A stretch of DNA of 64,000 bases. Source: Variovorax beijingensis. Its GTDB lineage: Bacteria > Pseudomonadota > Gammaproteobacteria > Burkholderiales > Burkholderiaceae_C. A program made the position numbers and the translations under genes. The notes under the pieces are model-generated. The model was not told where the DNA came from. It did no database searches and saw only the letters and a program-made list of their open reading frames with translations. Where the stretch lies: contig NZ_VIVL01000019.1 in the NCBI RefSeq assembly GCF_007828835.1, positions 1 through 64,000 of the forward strand. The letters are read 5' to 3'. Of the stretch, positions 24,795 to 32,777 are shown piece after piece. How positions within the stretch are numbered: the stretch's first letter is position 1; each line of letters starts with the position of its first letter.

Positions 24795-25724
24795 ATGAAG
24801 CGAATAGTGATTGCGGAGTTCATGGACGCCGCCGCGGTTGCGCAACTGCGCGAGCGGCACGACGTGCTCCACGACGTGGCGCTGGTGGACGACGGCGCCC
24901 GGCTCTACCAGGAAGCGAAGTGGGCCCATGCGCTCATCGTGCGCAACCGCACGCAGGTGCGCGGCGAACTGCTGGATGCGCTCACGCAGTGCACGGTGGT
25001 GGGCCGCCTGGGCGTGGGCCTCGACAACATCGACGTGGCGGGCTGCGAAGCGCGCGGCATCCGGGTGATTCCGGCCACGGGCGCCAACGCGCTGAGCGTG
25101 GCCGAGTATGTGATTGCGAGCGCGATGATGCTGCTGCGCGGCGCCTACGGCTCCACCGCCGCGGTGGCCGCGGGGCGCTGGCCACGCAACGCGCTGTCGA
25201 ACGGGCGCGAGCTGGCGGGCAAGACGCTCGGGCTGGTCGGCTTCGGCGCCATCGGCCAGCTGACGGCGCGGCTCGCGCGGGCGCTCGGCATGCGCACGGT
25301 GGCCTTCGACGCCATGATGGACGGCAGCCACCCGGCCTTCGCCGCAACGGGCACGCAGCCGCTGGGCCTCGACGCATTGGTGGCGCAAGCCGACGTGGTG
25401 AGCCTGCACCTGCCACTGGTGGACGGCACGCGCAACCTCTTCCACGCGCCGCGCATCGCGGCCATGAAGGGCGGCGCGGTGCTCGTCAACACCTCGCGCG
25501 GCGGCATCGTCGACGAAGCCGCCGTGGCGCTTGCGCTGCGCGAAGGCCGGCTCGGCGGTGCGGCGCTCGATGTGTTCGACGCCGAGCCGCTCGCGGCCAG
25601 CCCGCATTTCGAGGACTGCCCCAACCTGCTGCTGACACCGCACATCGCGGGCGTGACCGCCGAGTCGAACGAGCGCGTGAGCAGCCTGATTGCACAGAAG
25701 GTGCTGGAGGCACTGGAACCATGA
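24795..25724 (+). CDS. slcC: (S)-sulfolactate dehydrogenase SlcC (D-2-hydroxyacid dehydrogenase family)
   Basis: A 309-residue NAD-dependent hydroxyacid dehydrogenase. The Rossmann motif GLVGFGAIGQ lies near residue 147, catalytic Arg in NTSRGGIVDE near 233, Glu in FDAEPL near 262 and His in LTPHIAG near 281. In sulfolactate degraders SlcC oxidises (S)-sulfolactate to sulfopyruvate, which ComC reduces to the (R) form. The pairing with comC and suyAB supports this substrate. Overlaps comC by ATGA. Confidence 0.87.
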   Translation: MKRIVIAEFMDAAAVAQLRERHDVLHDVALVDDGARLYQEAKWAHALIVRNRTQVRGELLDALTQCTVVGRLGVGLDNIDVAGCEARGIRVIPATGANALSVAEYVIASAMMLLRGAYGSTAAVAAGRWPRNALSNGRELAGKTLGLVGFGAIGQLTARLARALGMRTVAFDAMMDGSHPAFAATGTQPLGLDALVAQADVVSLHLPLVDGTRNLFHAPRIAAMKGGAVLVNTSRGGIVDEAAVALALREGRLGGAALDVFDAEPLAASPHFEDCPNLLLTPHIAGVTAESNERVSSLIAQKVLEALEP

Positions 25725-26722
25725 CGATGCTGAGTCTTCAGCAGGCGCGCGACGCCGTGGCCGCGGCACTGCGCGCGGCCGGCGCGAACGAGGCGATGGC
25801 GGCGGCCGCCGCGCGTGCACTGGTGCTGGCCGAGGCGCAGGGCCTGGGCTCGCACGGGCTCTCCCGCGTGGCCCAGTACGCCACGCACCTGCGCAACGGC
25901 CGGGTGAATGGCAGCGCGGTGCCGGCGCTGCGCCGCCAGAAAGGCGCGGCGGCGCTGATCGATGCGCACGAGGGCCTGGCCTTCGCGGCCTGCGAGATGG
26001 CCGTAGCCGAGGCCATCGGTCGTGCGCGCGACTTCGGCATTGCCATTGCGGGCGTCACGGGCAGCCACCACTGCGGCGTGGTGGTCGACCACCTGCGGCC
26101 GGTGGCGGAGGCCGGCATGGTCGGGCTCGGCTTTGCCAACTCGCCGGCCGCGATGCCGGCGGCCGGCGGGCGCCATCCCATCTTCGGGACCAACCCGGTG
26201 GCGGCGATCTTTCCGCGCCGCGGTGCGCTCCCCCTCGCCATCGACCTGAGCCTGTCGGAAGCGGCGCGCGGCAAGGTCATGGTGGCCGCGAAGCAGGGCA
26301 AGGCCATACCGGCCGGCTGGGCCGTCGACCGCAACGGCCTGCCGACCACCGACGCGCAGGCGGCGCTCGAAGGCTCGATGCTGCCCATCGGTGCGGCCAC
26401 CAGCCCCAAGGGCGCGATGCTGGCGCTGGTGGTCGAGCTGCTCGTCACGGCGCTGATCGGTGCGCAGTTCGGTTTCGAGGCATCGAGCTTCTTCGAGGAC
26501 GCCGGCAACCGTCCGCGCATCGGCCAGGCCTTCATCGTCATCGACCCCGGCGCGCTCGCGGGCTCTGCGGGCTACCTCGACCGCGTCGAGGTACTGGTGG
26601 CCGAGATGCTGCGCGACGACGGCGTGCGCCTGCCCGGCGCGCGGCGCGAGGAACTGCGGCTGCGCGCCGAGGCAGGGGGCATCGAGGTACCCGAGGCGTT
26701 GCTCGCGCAGTGGCGAAGGTAG
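25721..26722 (+). CDS. comC: (R)-sulfolactate dehydrogenase ComC (malate/lactate dehydrogenase 2 family)
   Basis: A 333-residue member of the Ldh2/MDH2 family. Visible signatures are AEAQGLGSHGLSRVAQYA near residue 42, VTGSHHCGVVVDHL near residue 108, and FGTNPVAAIFPR near residue 158. ComC reduces sulfopyruvate to (R)-sulfolactate with NAD(P)H; with SlcC it acts as a two-step racemase supplying SuyAB. The start overlaps the slcC stop (ATGA). Confidence 0.87.
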   Translation: MTMLSLQQARDAVAAALRAAGANEAMAAAAARALVLAEAQGLGSHGLSRVAQYATHLRNGRVNGSAVPALRRQKGAAALIDAHEGLAFAACEMAVAEAIGRARDFGIAIAGVTGSHHCGVVVDHLRPVAEAGMVGLGFANSPAAMPAAGGRHPIFGTNPVAAIFPRRGALPLAIDLSLSEAARGKVMVAAKQGKAIPAGWAVDRNGLPTTDAQAALEGSMLPIGAATSPKGAMLALVVELLVTALIGAQFGFEASSFFEDAGNRPRIGQAFIVIDPGALAGSAGYLDRVEVLVAEMLRDDGVRLPGARREELRLRAEAGGIEVPEALLAQWRR

Positions 26723-26768
26723 ACGCCGGCCAGCGTCAAGACCCCACACAACAACAGGAGACAACACG

Positions 26769-27761
26769 ATGAAACGACGCGAATGGATGCAGGGGACCGC
26801 CGCCCTGGCGGCGACGGGATCGCTGGGCTCGCTCATGCCGATGCTTGCCAGGGCGCAAGGCGGCGACTACCCCCGACCGGACGCCACGCTGCGCTACGTG
26901 GTGCCCTTTCCGCCGGGCGGCCTGACGGACGTGATGGCGCGGCAGATCGGCCAGCAGCTGGGCGAGCGCTGGAAGGTCAACGTGCTGGTGGACAACCGGC
27001 CCGGCGGCAACGGTCAGATCGGCGCCGACCTCGTAGCCAAGGCGCCGCCCGACGGCAACACGCTGCTCGCGGTCACGCTGACGCACGCGGCCAACGTCAC
27101 GCTGTTCCCGAAGTCGCCGTTCAGCTTCCAGAAGGACCTGCGGCCGGTGGCGCTGCTGGCCGGCAGCCCGATGCTGGTCGTGGTGCCCGTGGCCAGCCCC
27201 ATCCAGGACCTGCAGGGCCTGGTCGCGGCCGCGAAGGAGCGCAAGCTCAACGCCGGCTCCAGCGGCAACGGCACGCCGCCCCACCTGACGCTCGCGCTCT
27301 TCAACGACCTCAACAAGTCGAGCATCCAGCACGTGCCCTACAAGGGCGGTGCGCCCTGCATCACCGATCTCATCGGCAGCCAGCTCGACGTGGTGTTCTC
27401 GAACCTCCCGGAGTCGATCGCGCACGTGAAGGGCGGCAAGCTGCGCGCGCTCGCCATCGCGAGCAAGACCCGCTATCCGCTGCTGCCCGAGGTGCCGACC
27501 ACCGCCGAAGCCGGCATGCCCGCGCTGCAGGTCGAGAACTGGACCGGCATGATGGTGCCGGCCGGCATGCCCGATGCCGCGGTGCAGAAGCTGGGCGCGG
27601 AGGTGGTGAAGATCCTCGCGCAGCCCGGCCTCGACGAGCGCATGCGCCAGCAGGGCTTCGTGATCGATGCGCGCGGGCCGGACCGCTTCGCTGCGTTCCT
27701 GGCCGACGAGATCGCGCGCTGGGCGCACGTCATCAAGGCGGCGTCTATCCAGCCTGGCTGA
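26769..27761 (+). CDS. Bug/TctC-family periplasmic binding protein, probable sulfolactate binder
   Basis: A 330-residue tripartite-tricarboxylate-transporter-type binding protein. The leader MKRREWMQGTAALAATGSLG has a twin-arginine look and ends near LARAQ. The family signature YVVPFPPGGLTDVMAR lies near residue 43 and VDNRPGGNGQIGADLVAKAP near residue 76. Last gene of the suy operon, after AGGAGACAACACG. No TctA/TctB membrane subunits are in the window, so it is an orphan receptor or works with a distant permease. Its 3' end overlaps the convergent ackA by 17 bases. Confidence 0.88.
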   Translation: MKRREWMQGTAALAATGSLGSLMPMLARAQGGDYPRPDATLRYVVPFPPGGLTDVMARQIGQQLGERWKVNVLVDNRPGGNGQIGADLVAKAPPDGNTLLAVTLTHAANVTLFPKSPFSFQKDLRPVALLAGSPMLVVVPVASPIQDLQGLVAAAKERKLNAGSSGNGTPPHLTLALFNDLNKSSIQHVPYKGGAPCITDLIGSQLDVVFSNLPESIAHVKGGKLRALAIASKTRYPLLPEVPTTAEAGMPALQVENWTGMMVPAGMPDAAVQKLGAEVVKILAQPGLDERMRQQGFVIDARGPDRFAAFLADEIARWAHVIKAASIQPG

Positions 27762-28950
27762 GCTGCAGCAGCCGCGCCGTGTGGCGCGCGATCACGGCCT
27801 CTTCGTCGGTGCGCAGCACCCAGGCGCTGACGGGGCTTTCGGGCGTGGTGAGCCGCGCATGCCCTGCGCGGTTCGCCTCCGCGTCGACACGCAGGCCGAG
27901 CCAGCCGCATTCCTCGAGGATGCGCTCGCGCAGCGCGGCGGCGTTCTCGCCGATGCCGCCGGTGAACACGATGGCGTCCACGCCGCGCAGCGCCGCGGCC
28001 AGGCTGCCCATGTGCTGCACCACCTGCTCGGTGAAATGCGCGATGGCTTCGGCCGCGGCGGGCGCGGCCGAAGCCTCCAGCTCGCGCATGTCGCTGGAAA
28101 TTCCCGACAGCCCCAGCAGGCCCGACTCGCGGAACAGCAGCTTCTCGACATCGTCCGCCGACATGCCCTGCGAGCGCATCAGGTACAGCACCACGGCCGC
28201 ATCGAGGTGCCCGCAGCGCGTGCCCATGGTGAGGCCGTCGAGCGGCGAGAAGCTCATCGTCGTTGCCACCGACCGGCCCTCGGCCATGGCGCACATCGAC
28301 GCGCCATTGCCCAGGTGCGCGACGATCACGCGCTGGCGTGCGAGCTGCGGCGCCAGCTGCGCGAACTGCGTCACGATCGACTCGTAGGACAGGCCGTGGA
28401 AGCCGTAGCGCCGCACGCCCGCCTCGTGCAGCGCGCGCGGCAGCGCGAAGCGGCGGTTCACATCGGGCTGGTTCGCATGGAAGGCGGTGTCGAAGCACGC
28501 CACCTGCGGCACGCCATCGAAAGCCTTCATGGCGGCACGCACGCCGGCAAGATTGTGCGGCTGGTGCAGCGGCGCGAGCGGTTCGAGTGCGGCCAGTTCG
28601 GCAAGCACCGCCTCGTCGATGCGCACCGGCTCTATGAAGTTGGCGCCGCCATGCACGATGCGATGGCCGACCGCTGCGATGCGGCCGCCCTCGCCCTGCT
28701 GCGCATGCCATGCGAGCAGCGCGGCCAAGGCGCCCTGGTGCGAGCGGCTGCCGCCTTCCAGCGCCGCATCGTGCAGCGTGCGGCCCTCTGCATCGCGCAC
28801 GCGCAGCCGAGCCTTCAGCCCCGCGCCCAGGCCGTCTGCCTGGCCCGACCAGCGGGCGGCCGGCAGCGCACCGCCCTCGCCCGGCGCCTCGAACAGCGCC
28901 ACCTTGATCGACGACGACCCGGCGTTCAGCGTGAACAGCGATTCGCTCAA
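27745..28950 (-). CDS. ackA: Acetate kinase AckA, coupled to xsc
   Basis: A 401-residue acetate kinase. Motifs: FTLNAGSSSIKVALFE at the N-terminus, GHRIVHGGANF, HLGNGASM and FTGGIGENAAALRERI. It converts acetyl phosphate plus ADP to acetate plus ATP. The start is TTG at 28950, overlapping the xsc stop as TTGA, so translation is probably coupled. A kinase directly behind xsc implies ATP recovery from the acetyl phosphate Xsc makes, or acetate overflow. Pta for the alternative route lies at 6284-7237. Confidence 0.93.
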   Translation of the reverse strand: MSESLFTLNAGSSSIKVALFEAPGEGGALPAARWSGQADGLGAGLKARLRVRDAEGRTLHDAALEGGSRSHQGALAALLAWHAQQGEGGRIAAVGHRIVHGGANFIEPVRIDEAVLAELAALEPLAPLHQPHNLAGVRAAMKAFDGVPQVACFDTAFHANQPDVNRRFALPRALHEAGVRRYGFHGLSYESIVTQFAQLAPQLARQRVIVAHLGNGASMCAMAEGRSVATTMSFSPLDGLTMGTRCGHLDAAVVLYLMRSQGMSADDVEKLLFRESGLLGLSGISSDMRELEASAAPAAAEAIAHFTEQVVQHMGSLAAALRGVDAIVFTGGIGENAAALRERILEECGWLGLRVDAEANRAGHARLTTPESPVSAWVLRTDEEAVIARHTARLLQLSQAG

Positions 28951-30770
28951 ACGTAGTCCTTGTACTTGTCGAGGAAGCGCACCGGCTTGGACAGCGCATC
29001 GCGGCGGAACGGATCGCCGAGCTCGCGGGTGCACATGATCTCGATCACGCAGGTCTTGCCCTGGTTCATCTGCATGTCGATGGCCTTCTTGAGGGCCGGG
29101 CCCACGTCTTCGAGCCTGTCGACCACAATGCCCTCGGCGCCCATGGCCTTGGCGATGCCCGCGAAGCTCTCGCTCTCGAGCTCGCCCGCGACGAAGCGGC
29201 GGTTGTAGAAGTCGACCTGGTTCTTCTTCTCGGCGCCCCACTGGCGGTTGTGAAAGACCACGGCCGTCACCGGAATGTCGTGCCGCACGGCGGTCATGAT
29301 CTCGACCATGCTCATGCCCCAGGCGCCGTCGCCGGCGTAGGCCACGGCCGGGCGGTCGGGCGCCGCGCACTTGGCGCCGATCATGGTCGGCAGCGAGTAG
29401 CCGCAGTTGCCGAAGCTCATCGGCGCGAAGAAGCTCCTCGGCTCCTCGAAGCGCAGGTAGCTGTTGGCAATGGCGTTGATGTTGCCGATGTCGGTGGAGA
29501 CCATCACGCGCGGCGGCATGGCCTTCTCGAGTTCGCGCAGCACCTGGCGCGGGTGCAGGTAAGTGCCGCCGGTGGGCGTCTTCTCGCCCTTGGCTTCCTC
29601 GATGGCGTCGAGGCTGAAGGGGTCGCGCTCGTGGGTCCACTCGTCGAGCTCTTTTTCCCACGCGGCCTTTTCGGCCTTGATCTTTTCAGCGCGCTGGGCC
29701 TTGGTGGCATCGCAGGCGAGCGTCTTGTCCTGCAGGCGCCTGAGCAGTTCCTTGGCCGTGGCCTTGGCGTCGCCGTGAATGCCGACGGTGATCTTCTTCA
29801 CGAGGCCGAGGTTGGTGTGGTCGGCCTCCACCTGGATGATCTTCGCGTCCTTCGGCCAGTAGTCCATGCCGTGCTGCGGCAAGGTGCCGAAGGGGCCCAT
29901 GCGCGAGCCGAGCGCAAGCACCACGTCGGCCTGCGCGATCAGCTTCATCGCGGCCTTGGACCCCTGGTAGCCCAGCGGGCCGGCCCACAGCGGATGGCTC
30001 GCGGGGAACGAGTCGTTGCGCAGATAGCCGTTGGCCACGGGTGCGCCCAGGCGCTCGGCCAGGGCCTTGCACTCTTCGACCGCATCGCCCATCACCACGC
30101 CGCCGCCCGAGAGAATGACCGGAAACTTGGCCGAGGCCAGCAGCTCGACGGCCGCGTTCAGGCTCATCTCGCCGCCTGCGCCGCGCTCCACGCGCATGGG
30201 CTTCGGGATCTCGGTGGTGATCTCGCCATAGAAATAGTCGCGCGGAATGTTGAGCTGCGTCGGGCCCATCTCGGAGATGGCGCGGTCGAAGCAGCGCGCC
30301 GTGTACTCGGCCATGCGCTTGGGGTTGTTCACATGGCCCTGGTACCTGGTGAACTCCTGGAACATCGGCAGCTGGTTGGCTTCCTGGAAGCCGCCCAGGC
30401 CCATGCCCATGGTGCCGGTCTCGGGCGTGATCATCACCACCGGGCTGTGCGCCCAGTAGGCGGCCGCGATGGCCGTCACGCAGTTGCTGATGCCGGGGCC
30501 GTTCTGGCCGATCACCACGCCGTGGCGGCCCGACACGCGCGCATAGCCGTCGGCCATGTGGGCGCCGCCCTGCTCGTGCACCACCGGGACCAGGCGGATG
30601 CCGGCGGGCGCGAAGATGTCCATCGCGTCCATGAAGGCCGAGCCCATGATGCCGAAGATGTCGGTCACGCCGTTGGCGACCATGGTCTCGACGAAGGCCT
30701 CGGAGGGCGTCATCTTCTGCACGCCGGCGACGGCTTCGCGGGTGGGTGCGGCGGGTTGCTTCTGGCTCAT
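28947..30770 (-). CDS. xsc: Sulfoacetaldehyde acetyltransferase Xsc
   Basis: A 607-residue thiamine-diphosphate enzyme. It converts sulfoacetaldehyde plus phosphate to acetyl phosphate and sulfite, the central desulfonation step for taurine, isethionate and sulfoacetate. The N-terminus has the Glu-bearing VPVVHEQGGAHMADGYARVS; the ThDP-Mg site is GDGAWGMS through NRQWGAEKKNQVDFYNRRF. These are hallmark Xsc stretches distinguishing it from acetolactate synthase. AGGAGACGCCTTCC precedes ATG. A good sigma-70 promoter and a palindromic operator lie upstream. Overlaps ackA by four bases. Confidence 0.97.
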   Translation of the reverse strand: MSQKQPAAPTREAVAGVQKMTPSEAFVETMVANGVTDIFGIMGSAFMDAMDIFAPAGIRLVPVVHEQGGAHMADGYARVSGRHGVVIGQNGPGISNCVTAIAAAYWAHSPVVMITPETGTMGMGLGGFQEANQLPMFQEFTRYQGHVNNPKRMAEYTARCFDRAISEMGPTQLNIPRDYFYGEITTEIPKPMRVERGAGGEMSLNAAVELLASAKFPVILSGGGVVMGDAVEECKALAERLGAPVANGYLRNDSFPASHPLWAGPLGYQGSKAAMKLIAQADVVLALGSRMGPFGTLPQHGMDYWPKDAKIIQVEADHTNLGLVKKITVGIHGDAKATAKELLRRLQDKTLACDATKAQRAEKIKAEKAAWEKELDEWTHERDPFSLDAIEEAKGEKTPTGGTYLHPRQVLRELEKAMPPRVMVSTDIGNINAIANSYLRFEEPRSFFAPMSFGNCGYSLPTMIGAKCAAPDRPAVAYAGDGAWGMSMVEIMTAVRHDIPVTAVVFHNRQWGAEKKNQVDFYNRRFVAGELESESFAGIAKAMGAEGIVVDRLEDVGPALKKAIDMQMNQGKTCVIEIMCTRELGDPFRRDALSKPVRFLDKYKDYV

Positions 30771-30851
30771 GGAAGGCGTCTCCTGAAGGGGATGGGGCGG
30801 TCTGCGGGTTTCAAAAGCCGGAACGGGTTGTTCCGAATTTCTTTCCGGCGG

Positions 30852-30880
30852 AATATAGGTCGGCAAGGCCTTGGCGTCAA
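30852..30880 (-). promoter_or_regulatory. xsc: Sigma-70-type promoter of xsc-ackA
   Basis: On the minus strand, TTGACG (-35, 30880-30875) and TATATT (-10, 30857-30852) are separated by exactly 17 bases. It is the strongest-looking promoter I found in the window and faces xsc. Confidence 0.75.
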
Positions 30881-30884
30881 ACAA

Positions 30885-30923
30885 TTTACAAAAATCGGTA
30901 CGTCTTGTCTTGTTTTTTGTAAA
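30885..30923. promoter_or_regulatory. Palindromic operator between xsc and its IclR regulator
   Basis: TTTACAAAA (30885-30893) and TTTTGTAAA (30915-30923) are perfect inverted repeats separated by 21 bases. The left arm ends five bases upstream of the xsc -35 and the right arm lies just ahead of the IclR start. That position suits an activator of xsc that also autoregulates. Confidence 0.65.
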
Positions 30924-30929
30924 AAGACT

Positions 30930-31766
30930 ATGATCCAGCCCATGAAGATCGTCAAAGGGCTTGCGCCCGAAATCCCTGAGCCGGCGCCGGGTGACACGCC
31001 CACCATGCGCCTGTTCGGGCTGCTCGAAGTCATGGCCGCCAAGGACCAGCGCTACTCGCTGCAGGGCCTGGTGGAAGAGACCGGCATGCCCAAGCCCACC
31101 CTGCACCGCATGCTCCAGCAGCTCGAAGCCGCGGGCCTGCTGCAGCGCGAGGGCGACGGCCGCCACTACGGCATCGGCACGCGGCTGCGGCGGCTGGCCG
31201 AGAACCTGCTGCTCAACGACAGCCTCCACGGTGCGCGCCATACGGTGCTGCGTCAACTGGTGGAGGAAATCGGCGAGAGCTGCAACCTCACCGCGCTCTC
31301 GGGCAGCGAGGTGGTGTACCTCGACCGCGTGGAAACCGCCGCGCCGCTGCGCTTCTACCTGCACTCGGGCTCGCGCGTGCCGGTGCACTGTTCGGCCAGC
31401 GGCAAGATCTTTCTCGCGCAGATGAGCGCGGCGCAGCGCCGCCGCCTGCTCTCCAACGCGCCGCTGGAGCCCTACACGCCCCGCACGCTGACCAACCCCG
31501 ACGCGCTCGAAAAGGAAGTGCAGCGCGTGCGCAAGGACGGCTTTGCCATCGACAACGAGGAGTTCCTGCCCGGCCTGCTGTGCATTGCCGCGCTGGTGCC
31601 TTCGGGCGACGACGGCCCCTCGAACCTGTGCATCGCGGTGCAGGCGCCGGTCATGCGGCTCGATGCCGCGAAGGCGAAGGCACTGCTGCCGGCGTTGCAG
31701 CGCGCCGCCCAGGCGCTGAGCCGCATCGATGCCGACGCGGGCACCACCAGCCGCGCGCAGGCCTGA
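30930..31766 (+). CDS. IclR-family regulator, divergent from xsc
   Basis: 278 residues from ATG at 30930, or 274 from ATG at 30942; neither has a clear ribosome-binding site. The winged helix (MRLFGLLEVMAAKDQRYSLQ, then VEETGMPKPTLHRMLQQLE) is followed by the IclR effector domain with VYLDRVETAAPLRFYLHSGS, PVHCSASGKIFLAQM and FLPGLLCIAALVP. Divergent from xsc with a shared palindrome, so it is the probable xsc regulator. Followed after 27 bases by the cobS-like gene. Confidence 0.9.
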   Translation: MIQPMKIVKGLAPEIPEPAPGDTPTMRLFGLLEVMAAKDQRYSLQGLVEETGMPKPTLHRMLQQLEAAGLLQREGDGRHYGIGTRLRRLAENLLLNDSLHGARHTVLRQLVEEIGESCNLTALSGSEVVYLDRVETAAPLRFYLHSGSRVPVHCSASGKIFLAQMSAAQRRRLLSNAPLEPYTPRTLTNPDALEKEVQRVRKDGFAIDNEEFLPGLLCIAALVPSGDDGPSNLCIAVQAPVMRLDAAKAKALLPALQRAAQALSRIDADAGTTSRAQA

Positions 31767-31793
31767 CCACTCCATCTCCTTCGAAAGCCCACC

Positions 31794-32777
31794 GTGACCG
31801 ACATCGCAGACCTTCGGCCCGACCGCATGCTGAGCGTGCGCGAGGTGTTCGGCATCGACACCGAGCTGCAGGTGCCCGCCTTCAGCGAGCGCGACGACCA
31901 CGTGCCCGAGGTGGATGCGGTCTACCGCTTCAACCCCGACGTGACGCTCGCCATCCTCGCGGGCTTCATGCGCGACCGGCGTGTGATGGTGCAGGGGCTG
32001 CACGGCACCGGCAAGTCGAGCCACATCGAGCAGGTGGCGGCGCGGCTGAACTGGCCCTGCGTGCGCCTGAACCTCGACGGCCACATCAGCCGGCTCGACC
32101 TTGTCGGCAAGGACGCGGTGGTGCTGCGCGAAGGAAAACAGGTCACCGAGTTCCAGGAAGGCATCGTGCCGTGGTCGCTGCAGCGGCCGGTGGCGCTGGT
32201 GTTCGACGAGTACGACGCAGGCCGGCCCGACGTGATGTTCGTCATCCAGCGCATCCTGGAGCGCGACGGCAAGTTCACGCTGATGGACCAGAACAAGGTG
32301 CTGCGCCCGCACCCCTTCTTTCGCCTCTTCGCCACCGCCAACACGGTGGGCCTGGGCAACCTCAACGGCCTGTACCACGGCGCGCAGCGGCTCAACCATG
32401 CGCAGATCGACCGCTGGAACATCGTCGCCTCGCTCAACTACCTGCCGGCCGATGAAGAGATCGCGATCGTGCAGGCGCGCGTGCCGTCGCTGGCGGGCGA
32501 TGCGGGCCTCACGCTGGTCGCATCGATGGTGGCCGTGGCCGATCTCACGCGCAAGGGCTTCGCGGCCGGCGACCTCTCGACGCTGATGTCGCCGCGCACC
32601 GTGATCACCTGGGCCGAGAACGTCGAGATCTTCAGGGACCCGGCGCTCGCGTTCCGCCTGTCCTTCGTCAACAAATGCGACGACGCCGAGCGGCCGCTCG
32701 TGGCCGAGTATTTTCAGCGCTGCTTCGACCAGGAGCTGGAGGAGTCGCACCAGCTGTCGCCGGGACCGCGCGAATGA
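31794..32777 (+). CDS. CobS-like MoxR-type AAA+ ATPase
   Basis: 327 residues with a GTG start. Walker A GLHGTGKSSHIEQVAARL lies near residue 66, Walker B VALVFDEYDAG near residue 131, and the ATANTVGLG sensor segment near residue 182. It resembles CobS, the ATPase of aerobic cobaltochelatase. No cobN or other cobalamin genes are nearby. It is translationally coupled (ATGA) to a CobT-like VWA protein and follows the xsc-linked IclR gene, so the pair probably remodels or metallates some enzyme of this locus; the client is unknown. Confidence 0.8.
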   Translation: MTDIADLRPDRMLSVREVFGIDTELQVPAFSERDDHVPEVDAVYRFNPDVTLAILAGFMRDRRVMVQGLHGTGKSSHIEQVAARLNWPCVRLNLDGHISRLDLVGKDAVVLREGKQVTEFQEGIVPWSLQRPVALVFDEYDAGRPDVMFVIQRILERDGKFTLMDQNKVLRPHPFFRLFATANTVGLGNLNGLYHGAQRLNHAQIDRWNIVASLNYLPADEEIAIVQARVPSLAGDAGLTLVASMVAVADLTRKGFAAGDLSTLMSPRTVITWAENVEIFRDPALAFRLSFVNKCDDAERPLVAEYFQRCFDQELEESHQLSPGPRE

